Positions 37,489 to 45,600 of a DNA stretch of 64,000 bases are shown here, in pieces. The DNA comes from a gamma proteobacterium symbiont of Ctena orbiculata. GTDB taxonomy: Bacteria; Pseudomonadota; Gammaproteobacteria; Chromatiales; Chromatiaceae. The notes below the pieces were generated by a model. It saw only the letters and a program-made list of their open reading frames with translations, made no database searches and was not told the origin of the DNA. Both the position numbers and the translations under genes were made by a program. Position 1 is the stretch's first letter, and each line of letters starts with the position of its first letter. The DNA lies in NCBI GenBank assembly GCA_003058525.1, contig QBVD01000041.1, forward strand, positions 86,875 to 150,874, in the 5' to 3' direction.

Positions 37489-37719
37489 TTAATTCAAACC
37501 TAGCCCTATCACCAAACCGAGTGCGGTACCGATACCGATGAAGATGCCCATGATCATAATCCCAACGGCTATATTCCCCTTCTGCAGCTCATCCGGAATA
37601 CTGAAATTCACAATATGACTATAGACTTTGCAGCCGAACCACATAAAGAAAATGGTTAGCGCGCCACCAAAGATCACATAGATGAAGTTGAGAAGAATCG
37701 GGTCAATGGAATCGGTCAT
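37489..37719 (-). CDS. Small DUF350-like membrane protein
   Basis: 76 residues with two hydrophobic segments (LLNFIYVIFGGALTIFFMWF and GIMIMGIFIGIGTALGLVIG) joined by a short loop with GNIAVGI, the glycine-rich block of DUF350 proteins. Most DUF350 proteins have about 130 residues with four helices; this is a half-length form. Role unknown. It lies 20 bases downstream of djlA and was probably co-transcribed. Confidence 0.7.
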   Translation of the reverse strand: MTDSIDPILLNFIYVIFGGALTIFFMWFGCKVYSHIVNFSIPDELQKGNIAVGIMIMGIFIGIGTALGLVIGLGLN

Positions 37720-37738
37720 ATCTCTCCTCCTTTAACTG

Positions 37739-38554
37739 TTAAGCCATGCCTCTGGCCTGTTTTACGCGTTCATAGGCTTTTTTGATCTCATCCGTCTTTT
37801 GTGCCGCCATTTTCATCATCTCCTCGGGAAGTCCCTTGGAGACCAGTTTGTCAGGATGGTGTTGACTGATCAGCCGTCGATAGGCCCGCTTGACCTCCTT
37901 ATCCGTCGCCTCCGGTGTAATGTTCAGGATGTCGTAGGCATCCTTAACGGAAAGCCCCTGCGTCCTTGATGGTGCTCTATCACCCCTGCCGGTACCGGCA
38001 TAGTGAGACTGGGCGCGTATCATGCGTTCCAGTCTTCTGAAGGTAAATTCGGAAACATTCAGCAGTGAACAGATATGCAGCAACAATGCCTCTTCAGCCC
38101 TGTCCATACGGTTGTCTGCATAGGCTGCCTGGATCTGGATCTCGAGAAACATCTGTATCAGGGTTTGACGACGATGGCACTCCAGTCGAAACTGCTCCAC
38201 CACTTCGTCCAGAGGAAAGCCTTCCGCTTTACCTTCATTGAACAGACGGATCGCTGTCTTACGCATTTCGCTCGACAGCGACATCTGCGCCATGAGGGCT
38301 TCGGCCAGCTTGATCTCATCCGGGGAGACACGACCGTCAGCTTTGGCCAGATGCCCCATAACGGAAAAAGTGGCTGTGAAGAAGGCTGTCTGAACCCGTT
38401 CCTGATCACCCGGCCCCCAGCTTATCTGCTCGTCAGGCAGCCCCTGCAGGCCCTTATCGAAACGATGACCAAGGGCGGCACCCAGTACCGCGCCCAAGGG
38501 TCCACCCAGCATGAAACCGAACGCACCACCTACCAGTTTACCCCACCAACTCAA
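37739..38554 (-). CDS. djlA: Co-chaperone DjlA (TerB + J domain)
   Basis: 271 residues. Short N-terminal membrane segment (GKLVGGAFGFMLGGPLGAVL), TerB-like helical domain (about 50-170; MGHLAKADGRVSPDEIKLAE) and C-terminal J domain (DAYDILNITPEATDKEVKRA with the HPD triad in ISQHHPDKL). It recruits DnaK at the inner membrane. Length and order match DjlA. Confidence 0.94.
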   Translation of the reverse strand: MSWWGKLVGGAFGFMLGGPLGAVLGAALGHRFDKGLQGLPDEQISWGPGDQERVQTAFFTATFSVMGHLAKADGRVSPDEIKLAEALMAQMSLSSEMRKTAIRLFNEGKAEGFPLDEVVEQFRLECHRRQTLIQMFLEIQIQAAYADNRMDRAEEALLLHICSLLNVSEFTFRRLERMIRAQSHYAGTGRGDRAPSRTQGLSVKDAYDILNITPEATDKEVKRAYRRLISQHHPDKLVSKGLPEEMMKMAAQKTDEIKKAYERVKQARGMA

Positions 38555-38616
38555 AGGCTTACCTCTATACTACAGCTACTGAAGAAATCAAAGCGTCACT
38601 ATACCTCAACGCAACG

Positions 38617-39282
38617 CTATTTTCCGTGGATATATTGCTCATCGCTGAAGGAGTAAACCCAGGTCGGACAGAACACCACCATCAGGGTGATCACCCAGCC
38701 GTTGACCAGGGCTTCCGGGAAAAACATCAGGGGGAAGAAGGGCATCACTGTGACTTCCAGTTCCGCCATGGTATAGGCGCCACTGAGAACCAGTAGCTGC
38801 ATCGCCAGATAGCCACTGGCATAGCCAACCAGCCAGGCGGTAAAAAAGCCGTTACCCAGGACATACACAAAGAACTGCCTGGGCAGCCAACTGCGTACCA
38901 ATACCAGGGAAATTTGCGAAAGGGTGATCGGAACCAATGCCACGGTCAGAAAGCTGACTACATAACCCTGCCACCCGATGCCCGCATTCAGACAGACGGC
39001 CAATAGGGCGATACTGGCCATAATGATGGCCATAGACCATCCGAACATCAGGGTTATCACTGTAGCGCCAAGCAGGTGGAATGAGATCCCCGGTTGCAGA
39101 TGGGCACGAATATGCCAGAGCACAATCAGAGCAACGATTGCGCCAAGAAAGACATGCAGCTGCCCGTCGCGGGCAAGTCGCCCCCAGGGCGCCAGGCGCA
39201 GCGCAACAACGAGCACCACACCATACAGGCCGGCAAACCACCACAACAGGGCGTCGGAAAAAAGTTCACCATCAAGCTCCAT
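38617..39282 (-). CDS. CbiM-like energy-coupling-factor transporter permease
   Basis: 221 residues with six or seven hydrophobic segments. Histidine-containing HVFLGAIVALIVLWHIRAHL and GISFHLLGATVITLMFG resemble the metal-binding region of CbiM/NikM S-components, and MPFFPLMFFPEALVNGWVIT the C-terminal conserved PEA/NG motif. No EcfA/EcfT or cobalamin genes are near, so the metal (Co, Ni or other) and the ATPase partner are unknown. Diverges from the aldo/keto reductase. Confidence 0.8.
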   Translation of the reverse strand: MELDGELFSDALLWWFAGLYGVVLVVALRLAPWGRLARDGQLHVFLGAIVALIVLWHIRAHLQPGISFHLLGATVITLMFGWSMAIIMASIALLAVCLNAGIGWQGYVVSFLTVALVPITLSQISLVLVRSWLPRQFFVYVLGNGFFTAWLVGYASGYLAMQLLVLSGAYTMAELEVTVMPFFPLMFFPEALVNGWVITLMVVFCPTWVYSFSDEQYIHGK

Positions 39283-39393
39283 CGCGAATCTATCCTTTTC
39301 ACAAAACGGATTTCAGTTATGCTGTTAACTGAAACCTCGATAATGGGTGTTTGGCCCGCCACTCCAACCCACAAATCAACAGGGGAAACTCCC

Positions 39394-40434
39394 GTGAAGT
39401 ACCGCCAGCTCGGCCACACTGACATTCAGGTAAGTGCACTCTGTCTCGGCACCATGACCTATGGAGAGCAGAACAGCGAATCAGAGGCCCATGCTCAGCT
39501 CGACCGGGCGATAGGTGCCGGTATTAACTTTATCGACACAGCCGAGATGTATCCGGTTCCACCCAAGGCGAAAACCCAAGGGCTGACCGAGCGCCATATC
39601 GGCACCTGGCTTGCCCGCCACGGTGAGCGCGACCGGTTGGTCATCGCCACCAAGGTTTCCGGTCCGGCGGATTGGTTAAGCTATCTGAGAGACGGCAACC
39701 CGCGTCTCGACAGAGTCAACATCGAGGCGGCAGTGGATGAGAGTCTGCAACGACTGCAGACAGATTACATTGATATCTATCAGCTCCACTGGCCGGACCG
39801 TCACACCAATTATTTCGGTGATCTCGGCTACCGGGCGGCTGGATCAGAAGAGATGACACCGATCCTGGAAACCCTGCAGATCCTGGGCGATTTGAAAAAG
39901 GCCGGCAAGATACGCCATATCGGTGTCTCCAATGAGACCCCCTGGGGATTGATGCGCTATCTGAGCCTGGCTGAGGAGCATCATCTGCCGAGGGCTGTCA
40001 GCATCCAAAATCCCTATAATCTGCTGAACCGAACATTTGAAATCGGATTGGCGGAAATCGCCCATCGAGAAAGCTGTGGACTGCTGGCCTACTCACCGAT
40101 GGCATTCGGCGTACTTTCCGGTAAATATCTCGATGACCAACGACCTGCGAATGCCCGTTTGACCCTTTTCGACCGTTTTATCCGATACTCCAATCCACAG
40201 GCTGATTGGGTGACCCAACAATATGTCGCGCTGGCGAAGAGAGAGGGTATTAATCCCGCCAAAATGGCGCTGGCATATGTGACAAGCCGACCTTTTGTAA
40301 CCAGCAATATCATCGGCGCCACCACTTTGGAGCAACTTGATGAGAATATTCAAAGTATCCATATCACCCTATCCGAAGAGGTCTTGGCTGAGATCGAAAC
40401 GATCCATACACAACAGCCCAATCCAGCGCCATAG
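39394..40434 (+). CDS. Aldo/keto reductase, Tas-like
   Basis: 346 residues from GTG 39394, which has AGGGGAAA 6 bases upstream; the frame is open far upstream but homology starts at VKYRQLGHTDIQVSALCLGT. NADPH-dependent TIM-barrel reductase with DTAEMYPVPPKAKTQGLTE (catalytic Asp/Tyr), DYIDIYQLHWPDRHTNYFG and SIQNPYNLLNRTFE, all typical of the Tas/YghZ branch. Substrate not known. Confidence 0.93.
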   Translation: MKYRQLGHTDIQVSALCLGTMTYGEQNSESEAHAQLDRAIGAGINFIDTAEMYPVPPKAKTQGLTERHIGTWLARHGERDRLVIATKVSGPADWLSYLRDGNPRLDRVNIEAAVDESLQRLQTDYIDIYQLHWPDRHTNYFGDLGYRAAGSEEMTPILETLQILGDLKKAGKIRHIGVSNETPWGLMRYLSLAEEHHLPRAVSIQNPYNLLNRTFEIGLAEIAHRESCGLLAYSPMAFGVLSGKYLDDQRPANARLTLFDRFIRYSNPQADWVTQQYVALAKREGINPAKMALAYVTSRPFVTSNIIGATTLEQLDENIQSIHITLSEEVLAEIETIHTQQPNPAP

Positions 40435-40542
40435 CCAGATGAGTGATTGTTGTAAATAATTGAGAATGACAATGGCAATAACACGCGTTCAGAGCCATAA
40501 TCGAATTATCCTCAGGGATAAACCATATTAAGTCGGAGACCC

Positions 40543-40842
40543 ATGACAATGAATTCACCGAGAATCCGTATTGGCGATTGGTTTAAAACTGTCGATGGCG
40601 ATAATCTTGAGGTAGTGGCCTTCGATCCAGATGACGGTGTCGTGGAAGTCCAGTTTTATGACGGTACCGTGGAAGAGTACGATATGGAGGACTGGGAGTC
40701 GTTGGAGGTCAAACCCATCGCACCGCCTGAGGATTGGTCGGGATCCTACGATCTCTCCAAAGACGATTATGGTGTCGATCTGGACCACCCGGCAGGTGAA
40801 ATCATACCCAATCCCCTCGACCACCTCGAGGACAACGACTAA
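40543..40842 (+). CDS. Small acidic conserved protein (DUF6763-like)
   Basis: 99 residues, strongly acidic. The N-terminal half is a beta-rich motif IRIGDWFKTVDGDNLEVVAF...VEVQFYDGTVEEYDMEDW; the C-terminus is Pro/Asp-rich. GGAGA lies 5 bases before the ATG. It resembles the small gammaproteobacterial family I know as DUF6763, by memory of its pattern. Function unknown; it stands alone after the aldo/keto reductase. Confidence 0.65.
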   Translation: MTMNSPRIRIGDWFKTVDGDNLEVVAFDPDDGVVEVQFYDGTVEEYDMEDWESLEVKPIAPPEDWSGSYDLSKDDYGVDLDHPAGEIIPNPLDHLEDND

Positions 40843-41088
40843 ACTCATCGCGAACCACCATCACTGATGGAGGCTCTCACGCATTCAACCCCTTTTTTCC
40901 TACCGTTGAAAACGCCAAGCCTGACCCGCATAGTGAAACCAGTCTCCTGCTTCTTACGTAAGTTATTGTAAGGATGCAAAATCCTGCTGCTATAGTCGGA
41001 TTTGAGCTGGAGTTGTTAAAGTTAGTTGGCGCCACGCCGCTAAAACAAGTAACGAACCCCCACTGGCACTTGGTGCAGGAGGTGCAAC

Positions 41089-41289
41089 ATGAAGACAGTC
41101 TACGACATGAGCACAGGACAGATCATTGAAAGTGGCCTGACAAGCGAGACTCCGCAGCTTATTGCGCCTGTTGCATCCATTCCAGCACTGCAACTCCAAC
41201 TGGTGACTCCGGAACAGAGTACGGAGAGAGAGATTCCGCCCGAGTTGGTCCTGGCGGACTTGAACGCCTTCATTGACGAAATGAGCTGA
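41089..41289 (+). CDS. Small hypothetical protein
   Basis: 66 residues, MKTVYDMSTGQIIESGLTSE at the start and LADLNAFIDEMS at the end. An excellent ribosome site (AGGAGGTGCAAC) precedes the ATG and an intrinsic terminator follows 37 bases after the stop, so a real monocistronic gene is likely. No domain or membrane segment is recognised. Confidence 0.7.
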   Translation: MKTVYDMSTGQIIESGLTSETPQLIAPVASIPALQLQLVTPEQSTEREIPPELVLADLNAFIDEMS

Positions 41290-41325
41290 CGGGATAAGAG
41301 ACTCTCTCTCTGTACCCCCTAAATG

Positions 41326-41354
41326 AAACCGGGTCTTTGAGGCCCGGTTTTTTT
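41326..41354 (+). terminator. Intrinsic terminator
   Basis: AAACCGGG (41326-41333), loop, CCCGGTTT (41343-41350) and T-run. Ends the small gene at 41089. Confidence 0.9.
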
Positions 41355-41394
41355 ATTGGGTATCTGGAATTATTGACTTAAAGCAAGAGGATGC

Positions 41395-41745
41395 TTACCC
41401 CTCTTTATCCAGGGTCACCACAACCAACCCCGCTTCAAGCCGCACCTCAACGGATTCGAGCAGCTCACCCGCACAGGGGCCGCTTAGACAGTATCCGTCT
41501 TCGAGCATGAACAGGGCGCCATGTGTCGCACACTGGATGTAGCTATTACTGAGATCCAAAAACTGATCCGGTTGCCATTCAAGATTGACACCGGTATGGG
41601 GGCAGCTGTTTTTATACGCAGCCAGGTGTTCGCCGCGACGGACAACGAATAGCTCCACACTGCCACTCTCACCCTCAACGACGAATCCACGACTTCCCGG
41701 ATCCCCCAGGGATGAGATATCACAGACCACATGGCGCTCAGGCAA
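41395..41745 (-). CDS. Rieske [2Fe-2S] domain protein
   Basis: About 116 residues if translation begins at TTG 41745, which has GGGGG a few bases upstream and overlaps the kinase stop by 8 bases; the frame is open to 41808. The cluster ligands are KNSCPHTGVNLEW and QCATHGALFMLEDGYCLSGP (C-x-H and C-x2-H), close to the NirD/small Rieske ferredoxin form with the extra cysteine seen in higher-potential proteins. An electron carrier or oxygenase ferredoxin is possible; partner not known. Confidence 0.85.
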   Translation of the reverse strand: MPERHVVCDISSLGDPGSRGFVVEGESGSVELFVVRRGEHLAAYKNSCPHTGVNLEWQPDQFLDLSNSYIQCATHGALFMLEDGYCLSGPCAGELLESVEVRLEAGLVVVTLDKEG

Positions 41746-42598
41746 TATGCAACCCCCGACGACCACACTTTTCCCCTGCCAGATGAACCGCACTGCGCAG
41801 CACCGCAACAGGGTCTGAACCCGCCAGCAAACCGTCTATCACCCCGGCATTGAAGACATCACCCGCCCCCAGGGTATCGATCACCTCCGGGGGGTGGTAT
41901 GCCGGCACATGCAGGGTATCTCCAGCAACGGTCTGTAGCCAGGCGCCCTCCACTCCCCAGGTTGCGAACAACATAGCGGATTCCGCACGGGAGCGGATTG
42001 AATCAAACAGATCCTGCGCGCGCTCGAACCCTTGCGACGATGCATAGGCCTTGGCGAGAATCACAACATCGGCCATAGCCGCCAGCCCTTCGATACCTTC
42101 CCGAGGCTTTTCGATCTCCAGGGAGATGGTCGCTGAGTGTGGCGTGAATCTGGCATGCCTTAACATTGCCTCATAAACCGGCACCTCTCTCCCCTCAAAA
42201 TGGATCCAGTCATAGTTGTTGAGATCGATCTTCTCAAAGGCTTCAATTCGATACTCCGGGAGGTCACGATAATGAATGATGGTACGCGAACCAGTCGCCT
42301 CACTGGCGATGATATGGGAGGTTGGCGTGACCCCGCCGGATTGAATCGTCACCCACTCCGTATCAACTTCATACTGTTGCAGGTCGCTCATGATAAACCG
42401 GCTGGCCGCATCATCTCCCAGTGTCCCTGCCCAACTGCAATGGTGGCCCAGTTGAGTCAATACCACTAAGGTGTTCGTTGCATTACCGCCGCGACACTGT
42501 CGTTGAGCAGCGGCGCGCAGTTCATCGTCCTCATTCGGAAAGGCAGCAACACGATTGATGATGTCAAGGGTTGCGCCGCCGACTGCAAGCACCTGCAT
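41738..42598 (-). CDS. PfkB-family sugar kinase, ketohexokinase-like
   Basis: 286 residues. PfkB signatures QRQCRGGNATNTLVVLTQLG and VIDTLGAGDVFNAGVIDGLL (catalytic Asp) are intact. Details such as YDWIHFEGREV, ISLEIEKPREG and AGEKCGRRGL closely follow animal ketohexokinase, more than bacterial ribokinase or fructokinase. It likely phosphorylates a ketose, but substrate specificity is an inference. The gene overlaps the Rieske gene downstream and follows the giant coiled-coil gene by 31 bases. Confidence 0.85.
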   Translation of the reverse strand: MQVLAVGGATLDIINRVAAFPNEDDELRAAAQRQCRGGNATNTLVVLTQLGHHCSWAGTLGDDAASRFIMSDLQQYEVDTEWVTIQSGGVTPTSHIIASEATGSRTIIHYRDLPEYRIEAFEKIDLNNYDWIHFEGREVPVYEAMLRHARFTPHSATISLEIEKPREGIEGLAAMADVVILAKAYASSQGFERAQDLFDSIRSRAESAMLFATWGVEGAWLQTVAGDTLHVPAYHPPEVIDTLGAGDVFNAGVIDGLLAGSDPVAVLRSAVHLAGEKCGRRGLHIA

Positions 42599-42629
42599 GG
42601 TTATAGATCCGAAACCTTAGTAGGGCATG

Positions 42630-45600
42630 TTACTTTCTGCGGAACAGACGACCCAATGAGGTTCGTTTCGGATCTGAATCCGCACTGCCGCTATCGGTGG
42701 GCGATTGCCGCGGGGCTTCATTGAGCAGTAAGGAATCATCCACCAGACGGCTGTTTCCAATCTGTTCTGAGGATCGATCCAAACCACCGGCTTTTCTCAG
42801 TAGCAGCTCAAGCTTGCGTTTCAGCTGATCCACCTCTTTATCCCGATCTTCGATGGCATCCTCCAATGAGCGGCACTGACTTTGCGACATCTTCAGCAGA
42901 TGATCTTTCTCATTCAGGGATTGTTGCATGGAGACCATCTCCTGACGGCTGGCCTGCAGTGCCGCCACTTCATCGACATCCCGATTCTCGGAAGTACCCA
43001 ATCGGGACTTGGCGGCATGTAGCTCGGTACGCATATGCTCCAGATCCGCTGCTGCCTGACGACGCACCATATCCAGCTCCGTGCGGAGGGCATTCACCTG
43101 CTCATCCACCCCGAAAGACTGGACATCCTGTATCTGTTCCACATAGGTTTCGATAACACTGCGCAGTTCACCCACTTCGCGTCGCATCTTACTCGCTTCT
43201 GCCTTGGCGTCATCACGTTCACGCTCATAGCTCTCGGCCTTGCGCCGCAGTGTCTCCATCTGCCCAAACAGGTCATCAGCCAGACTGGAATCGGAAACCT
43301 GCTCCCGCATACCGCTCATTTCGGAGTGTAGTTGATCGTTCTCATTCACCAGGTCGGTGTATTGATTGCGCATTTCGGCAAGCTGATTGGTCAGATTATC
43401 CCGTTCCTTGGTGAGACTCTCGAGATCCTCTCCCAACATTTCAATCGCTGTCTCCTGAACCTCGCGCTCACGCCGCAGGACATCTGCCTGGCGCGCCATT
43501 TTTTCCGATTTTTCCCGCTTCTTCCTCTCCGACTCCAACTCTACTCGAAGTGCATGCACTTCGTTGTCCACATCATCACTCAGCTGACTCTCCATCTCCA
43601 GCTGGACCTCGCGCAGACCCTCGACCTCACGCTTAAGCGCCTTATTCTTCTCTTCGGCTTTGCGCAACGCTTCATTAACCTCCCGAAGCTCGCGCTTGTC
43701 AACCATCTGCTCCGCCCCCTCGACCGAGGCCGCCAGAGCGATATGCAACTCGTCCATTTCACTCTGCAGCTGACCGATGGTCTGATTCAACTCCTGCTCA
43801 CGTTGCTGATGCGCATCGGCCTGCCCCTGGACCTCCTGTTCAAACTGCTCGAGTTCCTGCTGGCGTTCCTGTAACTGCTGCTGTAGAGCCTCAAGCTCCT
43901 GCTGTTGCTGTTCAACGGTCTCTGAGAGCGCTTTCTCCTGCTGTTGCTGTTGCTCGCTGCGCGAATCCAGATCCTTTAGCTGTTGTCGCTGTTGCTCCAA
44001 CTCACTGTTTTGATCGTTCAGCTGCTGTTCCAGGGTTGCCTTTGCCTCTGTCAAGGCCCTGTGGCTCGTCTCCAATTCGGCAAAGGAGCCGGCAGCGGTC
44101 TCAGCGGACGCCTTCTCAGCCGTTAATGCCTGCTGCAGTTGTTCAACTGTTTGTCTCTCATCCGTCAGGGTTGCTTCAATTCTTTCCCGATACTGTTGCA
44201 GTTCAGCCTGCGTTTCTTCGAGCCGCTGTGTCAGTCCGTTCTTGTCCGTTGTCAATTGTTGTTGGCTGGCCTCCAGCTCGGATCGGGCCTGATCCGCTGC
44301 CTTCAGGGTTGACCTGGTCTCCTCCAATGCCTGTCCAAGCTGTTCGATCCGCTGATCCTTTTCGATCAATTGCGTTTCGGCGGCCTGGATGTTTTCCTGC
44401 CACTCATGCTGCTGCTGATCCTGCTGTTGCCGCAATTCACTTTTCGCCTGCTCAGCATCCTGCAGCGACTCCTCAAGTGCCTTCAGTTGTTGTTCGAGGG
44501 ATTGCTGCAGCTGCTTTTGCTCATCCAACTCGTTGCTGGTCTGATTGACCGCCTGTTCAGCGGTCTCCAGGGAGTGCTTAAGGAATTGTACGGTCTGATG
44601 TTCCTGTTCCAAGCGCGCCTCAAACTCAACGCGTTTTTCATTTTGCTGCTTGGCATCCGTCGCTGCCTGCTGTAACTGCTCTTTGAGTGAAGACAACTCC
44701 TCCCGGGAACGGGATGTTATCTCATCACCCTGTGTCTGCAGGGCATCCAGCTCCTGATGAAGTTGTTGTTCCCTCTCCTCGGCCTCCCGCTGCGCCTGCT
44801 CGAGCGATTCCAACGTCTGTTGAAGATCGGATAGCTCACCTGCATGGTGAGACGCCTGTTCTTCCAGCGACTGCTGCAGCTCCTTCACCCTGGATTCCGA
44901 GTTCTCCAGATTTTGTTCACGTTTACCCAGCAGCTCGTCACTCTGTTGTTTCTCCTGCCTGAGCCGATCCAGGGTGCCTCTTGCCTCTTCAAGGTCATCA
45001 CGCAGGGACTCCATGGCATTGGCATACTGGGCATCCGCATCATTGCCTGCCTGGCGTACCGCTTCGAGCTCCTTTTCCAACCCGGCACGGCGATCATCCA
45101 GCGCCTGCAACTCCTGCTGTAAAGAGTTGACCTGATCATGTTCCTGATTGAAGCGCTCTTGTAGTTCATCACGCTCACCCTGGAGAGCGCCTTTAGCTGA
45201 ATCGGCGGCTTCCAGTTGCTGTTTTATCTCCTGCTGTGTCTGTAACAGACCACTGATCTGGCTATCCGCCTGTTGACTTGATTGCTCCAATCGCTGGTTG
45301 GTTTCCTGTAACTGATTCTGCAGTTCGGAAACGACCAGTTGATGTTCGGTTTGTTGTTGTTCCAGATCAGACTGTGCATGGGAGAGTCCATGCTGGGTGG
45401 ACTCCAGTTTCCGTTCAAGCTCCGCCGCCTCTTCAGCCATACTCTGCTGAGTCTGCTGCAGGGACTCGCTCAACCGGTCACGCTCTTCCGCGATCGTCTG
45501 TAGTTCATCTGCCTGCTGTTGGCGTTCAGCTTGCTGTTGCTGCAACTCCGAATGGGCCTGAGTGAGTTCATGCTGGATGGATTCCAGCTGCTGTTCAAGC

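Noticed and set aside
39094..39393. Extended N-terminus for the aldo/keto reductase
   Set aside because: The extra 100 residues overlap the divergent CbiM-like gene, have no homology, and GTG 39394 has a proper ribosome site.
41034..41058. Sigma-54 promoter-like TGGCAC...TGC before the small gene at 41089
   Set aside because: Spacing between GG and GC is 8 bases, while sigma-54 needs 10.
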